A stretch of 64,000 bases of DNA from Bacteroidales bacterium (lineage in GTDB: Bacteria; Bacteroidota; Bacteroidia; Bacteroidales; UBA932): NCBI GenBank assembly GCA_017630155.1, contig JAGBVU010000031.1, positions 174,875-238,874 of the forward strand. The letters run 5' to 3'. The position numbers and the translations under genes are program-made. The notes beneath the pieces are model-generated. The model was not told the origin of the DNA, ran no database searches, and was given only the letters and a program-made list of their open reading frames with translations. This document shows, one piece after another, positions 51,719-60,413 of this stretch (positions are counted from its first letter, which is position 1; each line of letters starts with the position of its first letter).

Positions 51719-52621
51719 TTATCGGGTTCTTGAGCGGCTGTAATTGACGATGATTACTCCACCGAAGACCGTGATGGCGGCGAGGACCTTCTGCCATGTA
51801 AGGGTATCCATACCGACACAGATGCTGATCACAATGGCCATAATAGGCTGGACATATGAGTACATGCTTATAAGGGTAGGACGGATATTCTTCTGCGCTA
51901 CAGGGATGAGGAAGTAGGTTATGAATGTCGCACAGAGGATAAGGAATACAAGTTCCCATATGTAAGAAGATGTCAGAGAGAGGTAGTCAAATGTGACTAT
52001 CTCTTTTGCTGTAAATGGGAGTGACATAAGTGTAGTAAAAAGGAATATCCACTTCATAAATGTCACCACAGAATATTTGGAGATCAAAGGCTTGAATATC
52101 CCCAGATATAGAGAGAAACTCAAGCTGTTGAAAATCATCAGTACGATACCGACAGGCTGTGTAGCTTCTGCACCGGAAGAGCTACTTACACTATTGAGAA
52201 TCAGAAATATGAATCCAGCCAGACTTATCACTACACCGAGTCCCTTCTTCCAGGTAATGGGCTCCTTGATGGCCACTGCAGCGATAAACATAGTGTAGAT
52301 AGGGGATAGTGATGTGACTATAGAGCAGTCCATCGGTGTAATATGTGAGATACCGTAGAGGAATGTCAGCTGGCAAATGAAAAAGCCGAGTACGGCTGCC
52401 AGGAATATCTTCGGATAGTCCTTTTTCTCTACACGCTCAGCAGGATAAAATGCTGATAAAATCCAGAACATTGCACCTGCCCCAAGTGATCTGAAAGTAA
52501 AGAGGGCGAGAGGGGATATACCACAACCAGCCAGATCTCTGTTGACAATAATATTGATTCCAAATATGAGGTAGGCCAGAAATGCTGACAGATGGCCCAA
52601 AACAGTTCTCTCTTTTTTCAT
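51719..52621 (-). CDS. EamA/DMT family transporter
   Basis: A 300-residue membrane protein with ten hydrophobic segments and two EamA repeats. FLAYLIFGINIIVNRDLAG begins the first and IVLMIFNSLSFSLYLGIFKP the second; FISHITPMDC-like and PVAQKNIRPTLISMYSYVQP are family features. Likely exports a small metabolite or amino acid. The ATG giving MKKERTVL is preferred over one eight codons upstream. Divergent from the nucleoside kinase gene, 81 bases apart. Confidence 0.88.
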   Translation of the reverse strand: MKKERTVLGHLSAFLAYLIFGINIIVNRDLAGCGISPLALFTFRSLGAGAMFWILSAFYPAERVEKKDYPKIFLAAVLGFFICQLTFLYGISHITPMDCSIVTSLSPIYTMFIAAVAIKEPITWKKGLGVVISLAGFIFLILNSVSSSSGAEATQPVGIVLMIFNSLSFSLYLGIFKPLISKYSVVTFMKWIFLFTTLMSLPFTAKEIVTFDYLSLTSSYIWELVFLILCATFITYFLIPVAQKNIRPTLISMYSYVQPIMAIVISICVGMDTLTWQKVLAAITVFGGVIIVNYSRSRTR

Positions 52622-52671
52622 TATTTCACACCTTTGGAGGGACAAATGTAGTCAATATTGCAAATTAGTGC

Positions 52672-52679
52672 TATCTTTG
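52672..52679 (+). promoter_or_regulatory. -7 box for nucleoside kinase gene
   Basis: TATCTTTG fits TAnnTTTG 23 bases before the start codon; no clear -33 TTTG at the right spacing. Confidence 0.45.
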
Positions 52680-52702
52680 GATAAATTAATCCTAGATAAA
52701 CG

Positions 52703-54367
52703 ATGATTAAGATATTTTGTGTAAATACACAGAGCACTAAAAGCTTCAACGAAGGGGTGACCCTTCAGGAGATTCTTTCCGAATTTGATTTCCCAAAACC
52801 ATATCCTATTATAGCAGCTAAAGTGAACAACGTGTGCCAAGGGCTCAAATACCGTGCATTCAACAGCAGACAGGTGGAGTTTCTGGACTACACGACATAC
52901 GTGGGGAGGGGGGTATATTGCCGTTCACTCTGCTTCCTCCTCTGCAAGGCTACCAAGGATATTTTCCCGGGGAGCAAGGTGGTGGTGCGCAGACCCATTT
53001 CAAAGGGGTATTTCTGCCAGTTGACCAAAGGGGATGGCACACCTGTCAATAATGAAGATGTAGCCAGAATCAAGGAGCATATGGCTGAAATGGTGGAAAA
53101 GGATATTCAGTTCCGTAGATGGGAAGTACAGGCAGATGAGGCTATCGAGACATTCCGCAATGCTGGTTATGAGGACAAGGTAAAGCTCCTCCAGAGCACC
53201 AGCGAGGTCTATGTGAACTACTATACCCTTGAAGACAGTGTTGATTACTACTATGATGCATTACTCCCAAGCACAGGATATCTCAAAGTGTGGGAGTTGA
53301 GCCTGTACAAAAACGGAATGCTTCTCAGGGTCCCCAACAGACACCATCCTGAGGAGTTGGCACCATTTACAGAGCAGCCAAAAACATTTGAGGTATTCTC
53401 TGAAAATCTCCGTTGGAATAAAATTATGGGTCTGGACAATGCCGGGGATGTGAATCTTGCTTGCCAGAGTGGGCAGGCACCCGATCTCATCAAGGTGGCA
53501 GAGGCTCTGCAGGAGAAGAAAATTGTGCAGATTGCAGAGGAGATAGAGGAGAGGATGCACTCCGAAAAGCCGGTCCGTCTGGTACTCATCACCGGCCCGA
53601 GCAGCAGCGGCAAATCGACATTCTGCAAAAGGCTCAGCATCCAGCTCAAAGCTTGCGGAATCCGCCCCATCTCTTTCTCTACTGACGACTATTTTGTGAA
53701 TAGGGTAGAGACACCTCTATTGCCCGACGGCTCATACGATTTTGACAATTTTGATACTGTAGACCACAAATATCTGCAGAGTGACCTGGTAAAACTTCTC
53801 AATGGAGAGGAGGTGGAAGTTCCTGAGTACAATTTTGTTACAGGACTCAGAGAATTCAATGGCAAGAGGCTGAAAATTGAGCCTGGGACATTGCTCCTCG
53901 TGGAGGGAATACACGCTCTGAATCCGCGCCTGACCGATCAGGTGCCTGAGGAGATGAAATACCGGATCTTCATCAACACCATCACCAGCATATCGCTGGA
54001 TGACCACAACTGCATCCCCACAAGCGACAACAGGCTCCTGCGCCGCATTGTCCGCGACTACTCAAAAGGGGCATTCAGCGCTAAGGAGACCATTGCCAAC
54101 TGGCCAAATGTACGCCGCTCAGAGGTGCAATGGATATACCCTTATCAGGAGAATGCAGATGCACTCTTCAATTCATCCTATATAGTTGAATTCCCTGTAA
54201 TTAGAGCATACGCAGAGAGGGTGCTGATGACTGTCCCTAAAAATTGCCCTGAATACAGCGAAGTGCACAGACTCCTCAAGTTTCTGAGCTATTTCACCCC
54301 CGTATCAGACAAAGATGTGCCGGCAACCTCACTGATAAGGAGTTTCATCGGAGGGAGCAGTTTTTAG
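52703..54367 (+). CDS. Nucleoside (uridine-type) kinase with TGS-like N-terminus
   Basis: A 554-residue multidomain protein. Residues 1-60 resemble a TGS domain (FNEGVTLQEILSEFDFPKPY), about 60-270 resemble the second additional domain of threonyl-tRNA synthetase, and about 295-500 are a uridine-kinase/phosphoribulokinase domain with P-loop ITGPSSSGKSTFCKRLS and FSTDDYFVNRVETPLLPDGS. This layout is annotated as nucleoside kinase in Bacteroidetes. Its physiological substrate is uncertain; salvage of uridine or cytidine is likely. Cytoplasmic. Confidence 0.9.
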   Translation: MIKIFCVNTQSTKSFNEGVTLQEILSEFDFPKPYPIIAAKVNNVCQGLKYRAFNSRQVEFLDYTTYVGRGVYCRSLCFLLCKATKDIFPGSKVVVRRPISKGYFCQLTKGDGTPVNNEDVARIKEHMAEMVEKDIQFRRWEVQADEAIETFRNAGYEDKVKLLQSTSEVYVNYYTLEDSVDYYYDALLPSTGYLKVWELSLYKNGMLLRVPNRHHPEELAPFTEQPKTFEVFSENLRWNKIMGLDNAGDVNLACQSGQAPDLIKVAEALQEKKIVQIAEEIEERMHSEKPVRLVLITGPSSSGKSTFCKRLSIQLKACGIRPISFSTDDYFVNRVETPLLPDGSYDFDNFDTVDHKYLQSDLVKLLNGEEVEVPEYNFVTGLREFNGKRLKIEPGTLLLVEGIHALNPRLTDQVPEEMKYRIFINTITSISLDDHNCIPTSDNRLLRRIVRDYSKGAFSAKETIANWPNVRRSEVQWIYPYQENADALFNSSYIVEFPVIRAYAERVLMTVPKNCPEYSEVHRLLKFLSYFTPVSDKDVPATSLIRSFIGGSSF

Positions 54368-54386
54368 TCAAAATCTCACCTAAGTA

Positions 54387-54416
54387 TTGTATTTTCATCC
54401 ATTTATTGTATTTTTG
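54387..54416 (+). promoter_or_regulatory. Promoter for acyl-CoA synthetase gene
   Basis: TTG at 54387-54389 and TATTTTTG at 54409-54416, 19 bases apart, fit the Bacteroidetes -33/-7 pattern, 32 bases before the start codon. Confidence 0.5.
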
Positions 54417-54447
54417 AAGGTTGAAAAGTAATAAAACACAGATATAT

Positions 54448-56361
54448 ATGTCAGAAAGATTAACAATTATAGATTTTGTAGACAAATACACATCCAAATA
54501 TGCCAAGGAAACATTTCTGCGTGAGAAGATAAATGGTGTGTGGCAAGAGACCTCTTTTGAGGATACCCGTAAGGAGGGGCGCGTGCTGGCTGCGGCATTC
54601 ATGAGCCTTGGTCTCCAGAAAGGGGAGAGGGTTGCTCTCATCTCAGAAGGGCGAAAACTTTGGATTATTGCTGAGCTTGGTGTTCTCTATGCCGGTGGTA
54701 CCGATGTTCCACTTTCGGCCAAACTGGAAGAGTCCAACGACCTACTTTTCAGAATCAACCACTCTGACTCAAGATTTGTAATTGCATCGCAACAACAGCT
54801 TCCCAAGATACGCAAAATCATCGGCCAGCTCCCTTTGGTGGAGAAAATCATTGTCCTTGACGATTTGGCCGAATATGGCGAAAAAGAGATAGGTATTACC
54901 GAGTTCACTAAGATGGGTGAGGCTTATATTGCTGAGAACGAAGCGAAAGTGGACGAACGTGCAGCATCAGTAGGTCCAGATGACTACGCAAATATCAGCT
55001 ACACATCAGGTACCACTTCTGACCCTAAAGGTGTTATCCTTACACACAGGAACTACACTGCAAACGTAGAGCAAGGCTCATCTGTCATTTCTGTACATAG
55101 AGGGGCTGTTATGCTTATCCTCCTTCCACTTGACCATTGTTTTGCCCATGTAGCAGGCTTCTATACTATGATGATGTATGGCGGCAGCATTGCTACAGTA
55201 CCAGTGGGTAAAAACCCGCTCGCTACCCTTAAAAATGTCCCTACTGCTATCAAAGAGGTGCGTCCTCACGTGATGCTCTCTGTCCCTGCACTAGCCCGTA
55301 ACTTCAAGAAAAACATCGAGACCGGCATCGCAGCAAAGGGGGCTAAGGTGCAAAAACTGTATAATTTTGCCCTGAAGAATGCGATGGCATACAATAAAGA
55401 ATACCACAATCGTGGCGGTATCCTCCAGTGGTGGAGAAAACCTCTAGTGGCACTTTTCGACAAATTGATTTTCAGCCAGGTACGTCAAAATTTCGGTGGC
55501 AGAATGCAATTCTTTGTAGGTGGCGGAGCACTACTTGACATCGAGCTTCAGAAATATTTCTGCGCAATAGGTATCCCTATGTTCCAGGGTTACGGTCTCT
55601 CTGAAGCAACCCCTATCATATGTGCCAATGCGGTAGGTCATGCCATCTTCGGTTCATCAGGCCGCGTGGTGAAACCACTCGATATCAAGATTTGTGACGA
55701 TGAGGGTAAAGAGGTGGCACCAGAAGTTCGCGGTGAGATCGTGATACGTGGTGAAAATGTGATGGCAGGCTACTGGAAAAACCCAGAATCGACTGCTAAG
55801 ACCATCGTGGATGGATGGCTTCATACAGGAGATATGGGCTGGATGAAGAAAGATAAAGAGTACCTTTGGGTTACCGGCCGTTTCAAATCCCTTTTGATTT
55901 CACACGATGGTGAGAAGTACAGTCCAGAGGGATTCGAGGACTCACTCACAGATGGTTCGAAATATATTGACCAGGATATTATCCACAACAATCAGGATCC
56001 TTACACTATTGCTCTGATTGTTCCTAATAAAGAGGCGCTTAAAGAGTATGTACTGAGTGTCAATCCTTCGATCGATGTGACTTCAGAAGAGGCTCGCCGT
56101 ATGATGCTTCAGAAGATTCAGGATGAGGTCAATGCATACAAGACTGGTGGTGCGAAAGGTGGTATGTTCCCCGACAGATGGCTACCTGCAGCACTTGCAG
56201 TTCTCCCTGAGGCTTGGACAGAGAAAAACGGCCTTATGAACAGTACCATGAAAATCGTACGTGGCAAAGTGGAGAAATACTTTGAGGATCGTATCGAATA
56301 CGCATACACACCAGAGGGTAAAGATCTGTTCAACCCTAAGAATCTCGAGGCACTTAAGTAG
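54448..56361 (+). CDS. Long-chain fatty acid-CoA ligase (AMP-binding)
   Basis: A 637-residue ANL-superfamily enzyme. ANISYTSGTTSDPKGVILTH is the P-loop-like AMP motif (about residue 185), GYGLSEATPIICANAVGH the adenine region, and GDMGWMKKDKEYLWVTGRFK the hinge. It activates fatty acids via acyl-AMP to acyl-CoA. The ATG giving MSERLTII is used since an upstream in-frame TTG would overlap the promoter region. Large C-terminal domain of about 130 residues as in FadD15-like proteins. Confidence 0.92.
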   Translation: MSERLTIIDFVDKYTSKYAKETFLREKINGVWQETSFEDTRKEGRVLAAAFMSLGLQKGERVALISEGRKLWIIAELGVLYAGGTDVPLSAKLEESNDLLFRINHSDSRFVIASQQQLPKIRKIIGQLPLVEKIIVLDDLAEYGEKEIGITEFTKMGEAYIAENEAKVDERAASVGPDDYANISYTSGTTSDPKGVILTHRNYTANVEQGSSVISVHRGAVMLILLPLDHCFAHVAGFYTMMMYGGSIATVPVGKNPLATLKNVPTAIKEVRPHVMLSVPALARNFKKNIETGIAAKGAKVQKLYNFALKNAMAYNKEYHNRGGILQWWRKPLVALFDKLIFSQVRQNFGGRMQFFVGGGALLDIELQKYFCAIGIPMFQGYGLSEATPIICANAVGHAIFGSSGRVVKPLDIKICDDEGKEVAPEVRGEIVIRGENVMAGYWKNPESTAKTIVDGWLHTGDMGWMKKDKEYLWVTGRFKSLLISHDGEKYSPEGFEDSLTDGSKYIDQDIIHNNQDPYTIALIVPNKEALKEYVLSVNPSIDVTSEEARRMMLQKIQDEVNAYKTGGAKGGMFPDRWLPAALAVLPEAWTEKNGLMNSTMKIVRGKVEKYFEDRIEYAYTPEGKDLFNPKNLEALK

Positions 56362-56387
56362 ATCGGTGTTGATTTGATATAAAGTGA

Positions 56388-56424
56388 GACCGGCTGAAAA
56401 GAGATTTTGGCCGGTCTTTTTATA
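56388..56424 (+). terminator. Intrinsic terminator
   Basis: GACCGGC pairs with GCCGGTC around TGAAAAGAGATTTTG, followed by TTTTTATATT; it ends the acyl-CoA synthetase transcript. Confidence 0.85.
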
Positions 56425-56451
56425 TTCTCATCCTCGCCGGTGAAACAGGGA

Positions 56452-56584
56452 GCGAAACAGCCCATTTTGCCCCCGGGACACTACTTCTTACACTATTCGG
56501 GGGTAAAAGTGCCTATTCTGCCCCCGTAATACTACTTCTTACACGATTCAGGGGCGAAACAGCCTATTTTGCCCCCGGGATGCT
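56452..56584 (+). repeat. About 2.5 tandem copies of a 53-bp unit
   Basis: The unit contains TATTTTGCCCCCG, ACTACTTCTTACAC, ATTCGGGGG in order; GCCCCCG and CGGGG(G) can pair within a unit. Copies start near 56452, 56507 and 56559, the last incomplete. The rest of the gap up to the asparaginase gene (56585-56716) shows no gene. Similar in style to the other spaced repeats of the window but with different sequence. Confidence 0.7.
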
Positions 56585-56716
56585 CGCTGCAAATATCCAC
56601 AGGTCATTTGCCAGGGCCCTCACGATCCGGCGAGAGCCGGTATATTAGTGCTAGTCATTCAGATCCTTAATCTCCTCAGCCGCTACGAACAAGTCTAACA
56701 TTCAATGACTTAATGT

Positions 56717-57778
56717 TTATATATGTATTGTGGATATGGTATTGAAATATTCCTGTATCTGCTGCCAGTCGTGGGTACAGGTGAGAGAGAGTATTAACAA
56801 GACACGTGCTTTTTGGGGGTTGAGCCATTGCGAAGCGACAAACTGGTGTGCCTCATCATCCACCTCGTTTTCAAGGGTGGTGGGGCCGGTAGGAACTCTT
56901 GATGAGCGGACCACGATTATGCCATTGGCGCGAGCCTTATCCAGGACGTGGAAAATCGCTTTATGGATATTGCCATTGCCTACGCCGGCATGGACAATTC
57001 CCTGATAACCTGCACCAAGCATTGCGTTAGCCATATCTGCATTGATACCGGAGTGTGAATATATGATTCCCACTTTGGGAAGGGTACGGAGGCCGGAGAC
57101 ATCGAAGTGAAGAGGTGCATGGCCAGGAGCTGTTTGGTAATTGACTTTGCCGTTTAGAACTGTCCCGAGAGGACCAGCATTAGGTGAGGCGAAAGACTCC
57201 ACTGAGGTAGTATGCATTTTGATTACCTGTGCAGCTGCGTGGACCTGACCGTTCATTGCCACCATAACACCACGATCACGCGAATCTTGTGATGCGGCCA
57301 CCACTACAGCATTGAAAAGGTTGAGCGGACCATCTGCACTAAGGGCAGTAGAGGGACGCATTGCACCTGTGAGGACTACTGGCTTGGAGGTCTGTACGGT
57401 AAGATCAAGAAAGAGGGCTGTCTCCTCCATTGTGTCTGTGCCGTGGGTCACCACAATCCCGTCAATATCAGGGTCCTGCACCAGTTCATTAATCCTCTCG
57501 ACAAGACGGAGCCACACCTCGTCTGACATATCCTGCGAACCGATATTGACCACCTGCTCACCGCGTACCTGGACGATGTCCTGAATCTGTGGCACAGCAT
57601 CGATCAGTGTCTGGATTGCCACCTGTCCTGCAGAATAGGCTGTCCCGGTGCTTGATGCGCCAGTACCGGCAATCGTCCCACCTGTAGCCAGAATATATAC
57701 ATTGGGTTTCTGCCCCAGAGCAATATGTGAAATGAGAATCAGCAATGCTGCTGCCAAAATCGATGCAAGTCTCTTCAT
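56717..57778 (-). CDS. ansB: L-asparaginase, type II, secreted
   Basis: A 353-residue periplasmic asparaginase with a signal peptide (KRLASILAAALLILISHIALG). VYILATGGTIAGTGASSTGT holds the first catalytic Thr, GIVVTHGTDTMEETALFLDL the second Thr-Asp pair, and VVLTGAMRPSTALSADGPLN completes the family. It hydrolyses asparagine to aspartate and ammonia. The ATG giving MKRLAS is preferred over one seven codons upstream. Confidence 0.95.
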   Translation of the reverse strand: MKRLASILAAALLILISHIALGQKPNVYILATGGTIAGTGASSTGTAYSAGQVAIQTLIDAVPQIQDIVQVRGEQVVNIGSQDMSDEVWLRLVERINELVQDPDIDGIVVTHGTDTMEETALFLDLTVQTSKPVVLTGAMRPSTALSADGPLNLFNAVVVAASQDSRDRGVMVAMNGQVHAAAQVIKMHTTSVESFASPNAGPLGTVLNGKVNYQTAPGHAPLHFDVSGLRTLPKVGIIYSHSGINADMANAMLGAGYQGIVHAGVGNGNIHKAIFHVLDKARANGIIVVRSSRVPTGPTTLENEVDDEAHQFVASQWLNPQKARVLLILSLTCTHDWQQIQEYFNTISTIHI

Positions 57779-57851
57779 AATCAGTATTGTTTTGGGCAAA
57801 GATAGAAAAATGAGGGGCTAATTTCGTATATTTGTAGGAAAACTTGATCTT

Positions 57852-57926
57852 ATGGAAAACAACAACAAGTATCTTGACAGAATGTCGCCTTCCCCTTTTG
57901 TAAATGAAGACTATAGGGATAAATAA
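57852..57926 (+). CDS. Small ORF, 24 codons, unknown
   Basis: An ATG reading MENNNKYLDRMSPSPFVNED then YRDK and TAA lies 18 bases after a TATATTTG -7 box at 57827-57834. It resembles the start of a longer Bacteroidetes protein, cut short, so it may be a remnant left where the AT-rich operon to the right was joined, or a small leader. No function can be named. Confidence 0.25.
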   Translation: MENNNKYLDRMSPSPFVNEDYRDK

Positions 57927-57936
57927 ATTAATATTT

Positions 57937-57944
57937 TAACTTTG
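57937..57944 (+). promoter_or_regulatory. -7 box for the RyR-TIR-caspase operon
   Basis: TAACTTTG fits TAnnTTTG and lies 20 bases before the first gene of the operon. No matching -33 TTTG at the expected distance; the TATATTTG at 57827 is an alternative start. Confidence 0.45.
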
Positions 57945-57964
57945 TAGGATATAAATAATTAAAT

Positions 57965-60400
57965 ATGTCAGGCTATTTCTCTTCGGACTTTTACAAGTCG
58001 ATAACTTTCTATATTGGGGAAGCTTCTACGTGGGTGGTTGCTTCATTGTTGATTTGTGTTGCTTTTTTTGTTGCAAAATCCTTGCTAAAATCCAATAGGA
58101 AAAGGATGACAGCAACTAACAAGTCATTACTTCTCTCTTCATTTGTCGTATGGTTCCTGGGGTTAGTTATTTACACTTTAGGATTTTATAAAGAGGGACA
58201 TAGTGTATTTGCAGTTATGCCCAGAGCAATTACAGCAGCTTTCAAAATGTTTGTTGCCAGTGACGAGCTAGGAGAAGTACTGGACCCTTTGAAGGAAGAT
58301 TCAGTATACTTGCTGTTTTTCTCAATCATTCACTTCGCAGCTGCAATAATAAGTGTAATTTTCATTATTAACCTATTGGGATTCAGAATAAAATCAGCCA
58401 TCAGTTTATATGCCACCAGATGGTTCAGAAAAAAATATGATGTAGTAAATATATTTTGGAACATTAATGAGATATCTTTTACCATTGCGGAAAGCATAAA
58501 AAGTAAAAATAAGGCAAAAGAACTTTTCATTTTCATTAATACAGAAGATTCGAAGGATAAGGACGATTCCCAAATGACATTGGTAAATGCTTTTGGTGCT
58601 GTACAGTTAAGTGATAGCGATATTTCCAAATTGCAGGAATTAGGGGCAGAAGTATCTCATTGTCAAAGAGATATTACCGATATTGACATTTCAGACAAAA
58701 GGTTATTTGAGCAACTGGGACAAAACAATGTGGATAAAATAGTAAGTTCATCCAAGGAAATCAGGATATTCTTCACATCTGAGGATGATGCTAAAAATAT
58801 TAATTCTGCCAGAACTGTTTTTGCTCACAGAGCAGATTTCAATGTTAAGACTACAGTATATGTAAACACCCAATCAAATAATTGCAGTTATATATATAAT
58901 CATTACTCCCAATATATCACCGATGATTCATTGATGAAGATTAAAATAATGGACTCATCATTGATGTCAGTATTGCAGTTGAAATTGCATCCAGATTACC
59001 ATCCTGTAAATTTTGTAGATATTGACACCACAGACTGTACAGTTTCTTCTCCATTTAATTCTTTAGTGATAGGATATGGAGAGACTGGTCAGGAGGCATT
59101 CAGGTATTTGTACGAATTTGGCTCATTTCCCAATAAGGATGGAAGAAAGTCACCTTTTAAAGCAACCATCATTGACAAAAAAAGCGTTGGTAATTATTCA
59201 ATGCCAGGAATAGATGAAAGCGAATTGGAATTCAAACAGGCTGAAATTGATTCAAAAGAGTATTGGGAGGTAATTCAATCCATCATAACAGAACTGAATT
59301 ATGTTGTTGTCACACTCCATAATGACGATATAAATCTCCAAACTGCCATTGATATTTATAAATTGTTTATAAAGAGCAGAAAAGACAATAAACAGAAGCT
59401 GGGCATATTTATCAGATGCCATAATCCTTCGAATTATGCCAGGATGGAGGATATTGTCAATAAACTCAATACATCAAATGAAAATTTATGTGGAAAGTTG
59501 TATCTTTTTGGAAATATCAAGGATATATACACCTATGATGAAATAATTCAGGATGATATTCTCAGGAATGCCCAGATATTCCATAAAATTTATGAGGAGA
59601 AAAATGAGAAAACAGAAATATCACCTGAAACTATATGGGAAAAGAGTTTTGGCAATAACAAAATCGATAAAAAGCTGAAAGATTATAAAAAAGAAGACCA
59701 CTTATGCACAAGGTATAATGTCATTGAAGAAATTAATATGAAAAAGAACCAGAATATCTCAAATTATCTTCATAGACATACAAAATACAAATTATTGGAT
59801 ATTGCCAAGTTAGATCTCACAGCATTAAAGGAAATCATAGACAATCGTGAGAGCACTGATTACAAAACAGATGAGGTGCTACAAAAGAAACTTATCAATC
59901 TTGCAATTTGTGAACATATCAGATGGGAATCCTATACAAAACTTGAAGGATACGTTTATAATCCTGTTAAATCCGTTGTCAAAAAACACAATAATCTATT
60001 AATACCATTTGAGGAGATACCGATAGTACCGAATGATTACAAGTCATATGACTGTAATGTCACAGACACAAGTATACGTATGTATATCTCAGAGACCGAT
60101 ACAAATAATACAAATGAATACGTTCCAAAGCCTCTTGACTGTTCGGAAATAGAACTGCCAAGAAGTCTTAAGCAATTGACTGAAGAAATAGCTGAAAATG
60201 TCCATGAAGTATGGGCACAAGGTAGGATAGATGAAGGTTGGAAATATGGTCCGGAACGTAATGATGACAAAAAGGAGCACCCTTGCCTGGTTCCTTACAA
60301 TAAATTGCCAGAAACAGAAAAGGAATACGACAGAAATACCGCTATCGGAACTTTGAAACTGATAATGAAGTTGGGATATAAGATTACCAAGAAGAAATAA
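57965..60400 (+). CDS. Membrane protein with Rossmann-like regions and C-terminal RyR domain
   Basis: An 811-residue protein. Three hydrophobic spans lie near residues 19-40, 50-72 and 110-135; a long cytoplasmic part follows with two nucleotide-binding-like regions: DVVNIFWNINEISFTIAESI (about 160) and NSLVIGYGETGQEAFRYLYE (about 366), the latter with a GxGxxG-type loop as in TrkA/RCK domains. CEHIRWESYTKLEGYVYN (about 640) looks like a degenerate RyR half-repeat and residues about 718-805 are a full RyR (ryanodine receptor) repeat: AENVHEVWAQGRIDEGWKYG, PCLVPYNKLPETEKEYDR. The layout suggests a ligand-gated or sensing membrane component; channel activity is speculation. First gene of a four-gene operon; 13-base gap to the next. 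Confidence 0.8.
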   Translation: MSGYFSSDFYKSITFYIGEASTWVVASLLICVAFFVAKSLLKSNRKRMTATNKSLLLSSFVVWFLGLVIYTLGFYKEGHSVFAVMPRAITAAFKMFVASDELGEVLDPLKEDSVYLLFFSIIHFAAAIISVIFIINLLGFRIKSAISLYATRWFRKKYDVVNIFWNINEISFTIAESIKSKNKAKELFIFINTEDSKDKDDSQMTLVNAFGAVQLSDSDISKLQELGAEVSHCQRDITDIDISDKRLFEQLGQNNVDKIVSSSKEIRIFFTSEDDAKNINSARTVFAHRADFNVKTTVYVNTQSNNCSYIYNHYSQYITDDSLMKIKIMDSSLMSVLQLKLHPDYHPVNFVDIDTTDCTVSSPFNSLVIGYGETGQEAFRYLYEFGSFPNKDGRKSPFKATIIDKKSVGNYSMPGIDESELEFKQAEIDSKEYWEVIQSIITELNYVVVTLHNDDINLQTAIDIYKLFIKSRKDNKQKLGIFIRCHNPSNYARMEDIVNKLNTSNENLCGKLYLFGNIKDIYTYDEIIQDDILRNAQIFHKIYEEKNEKTEISPETIWEKSFGNNKIDKKLKDYKKEDHLCTRYNVIEEINMKKNQNISNYLHRHTKYKLLDIAKLDLTALKEIIDNRESTDYKTDEVLQKKLINLAICEHIRWESYTKLEGYVYNPVKSVVKKHNNLLIPFEEIPIVPNDYKSYDCNVTDTSIRMYISETDTNNTNEYVPKPLDCSEIELPRSLKQLTEEIAENVHEVWAQGRIDEGWKYGPERNDDKKEHPCLVPYNKLPETEKEYDRNTAIGTLKLIMKLGYKITKKK

Positions 60401-60413
60401 AGTATATTCATCT

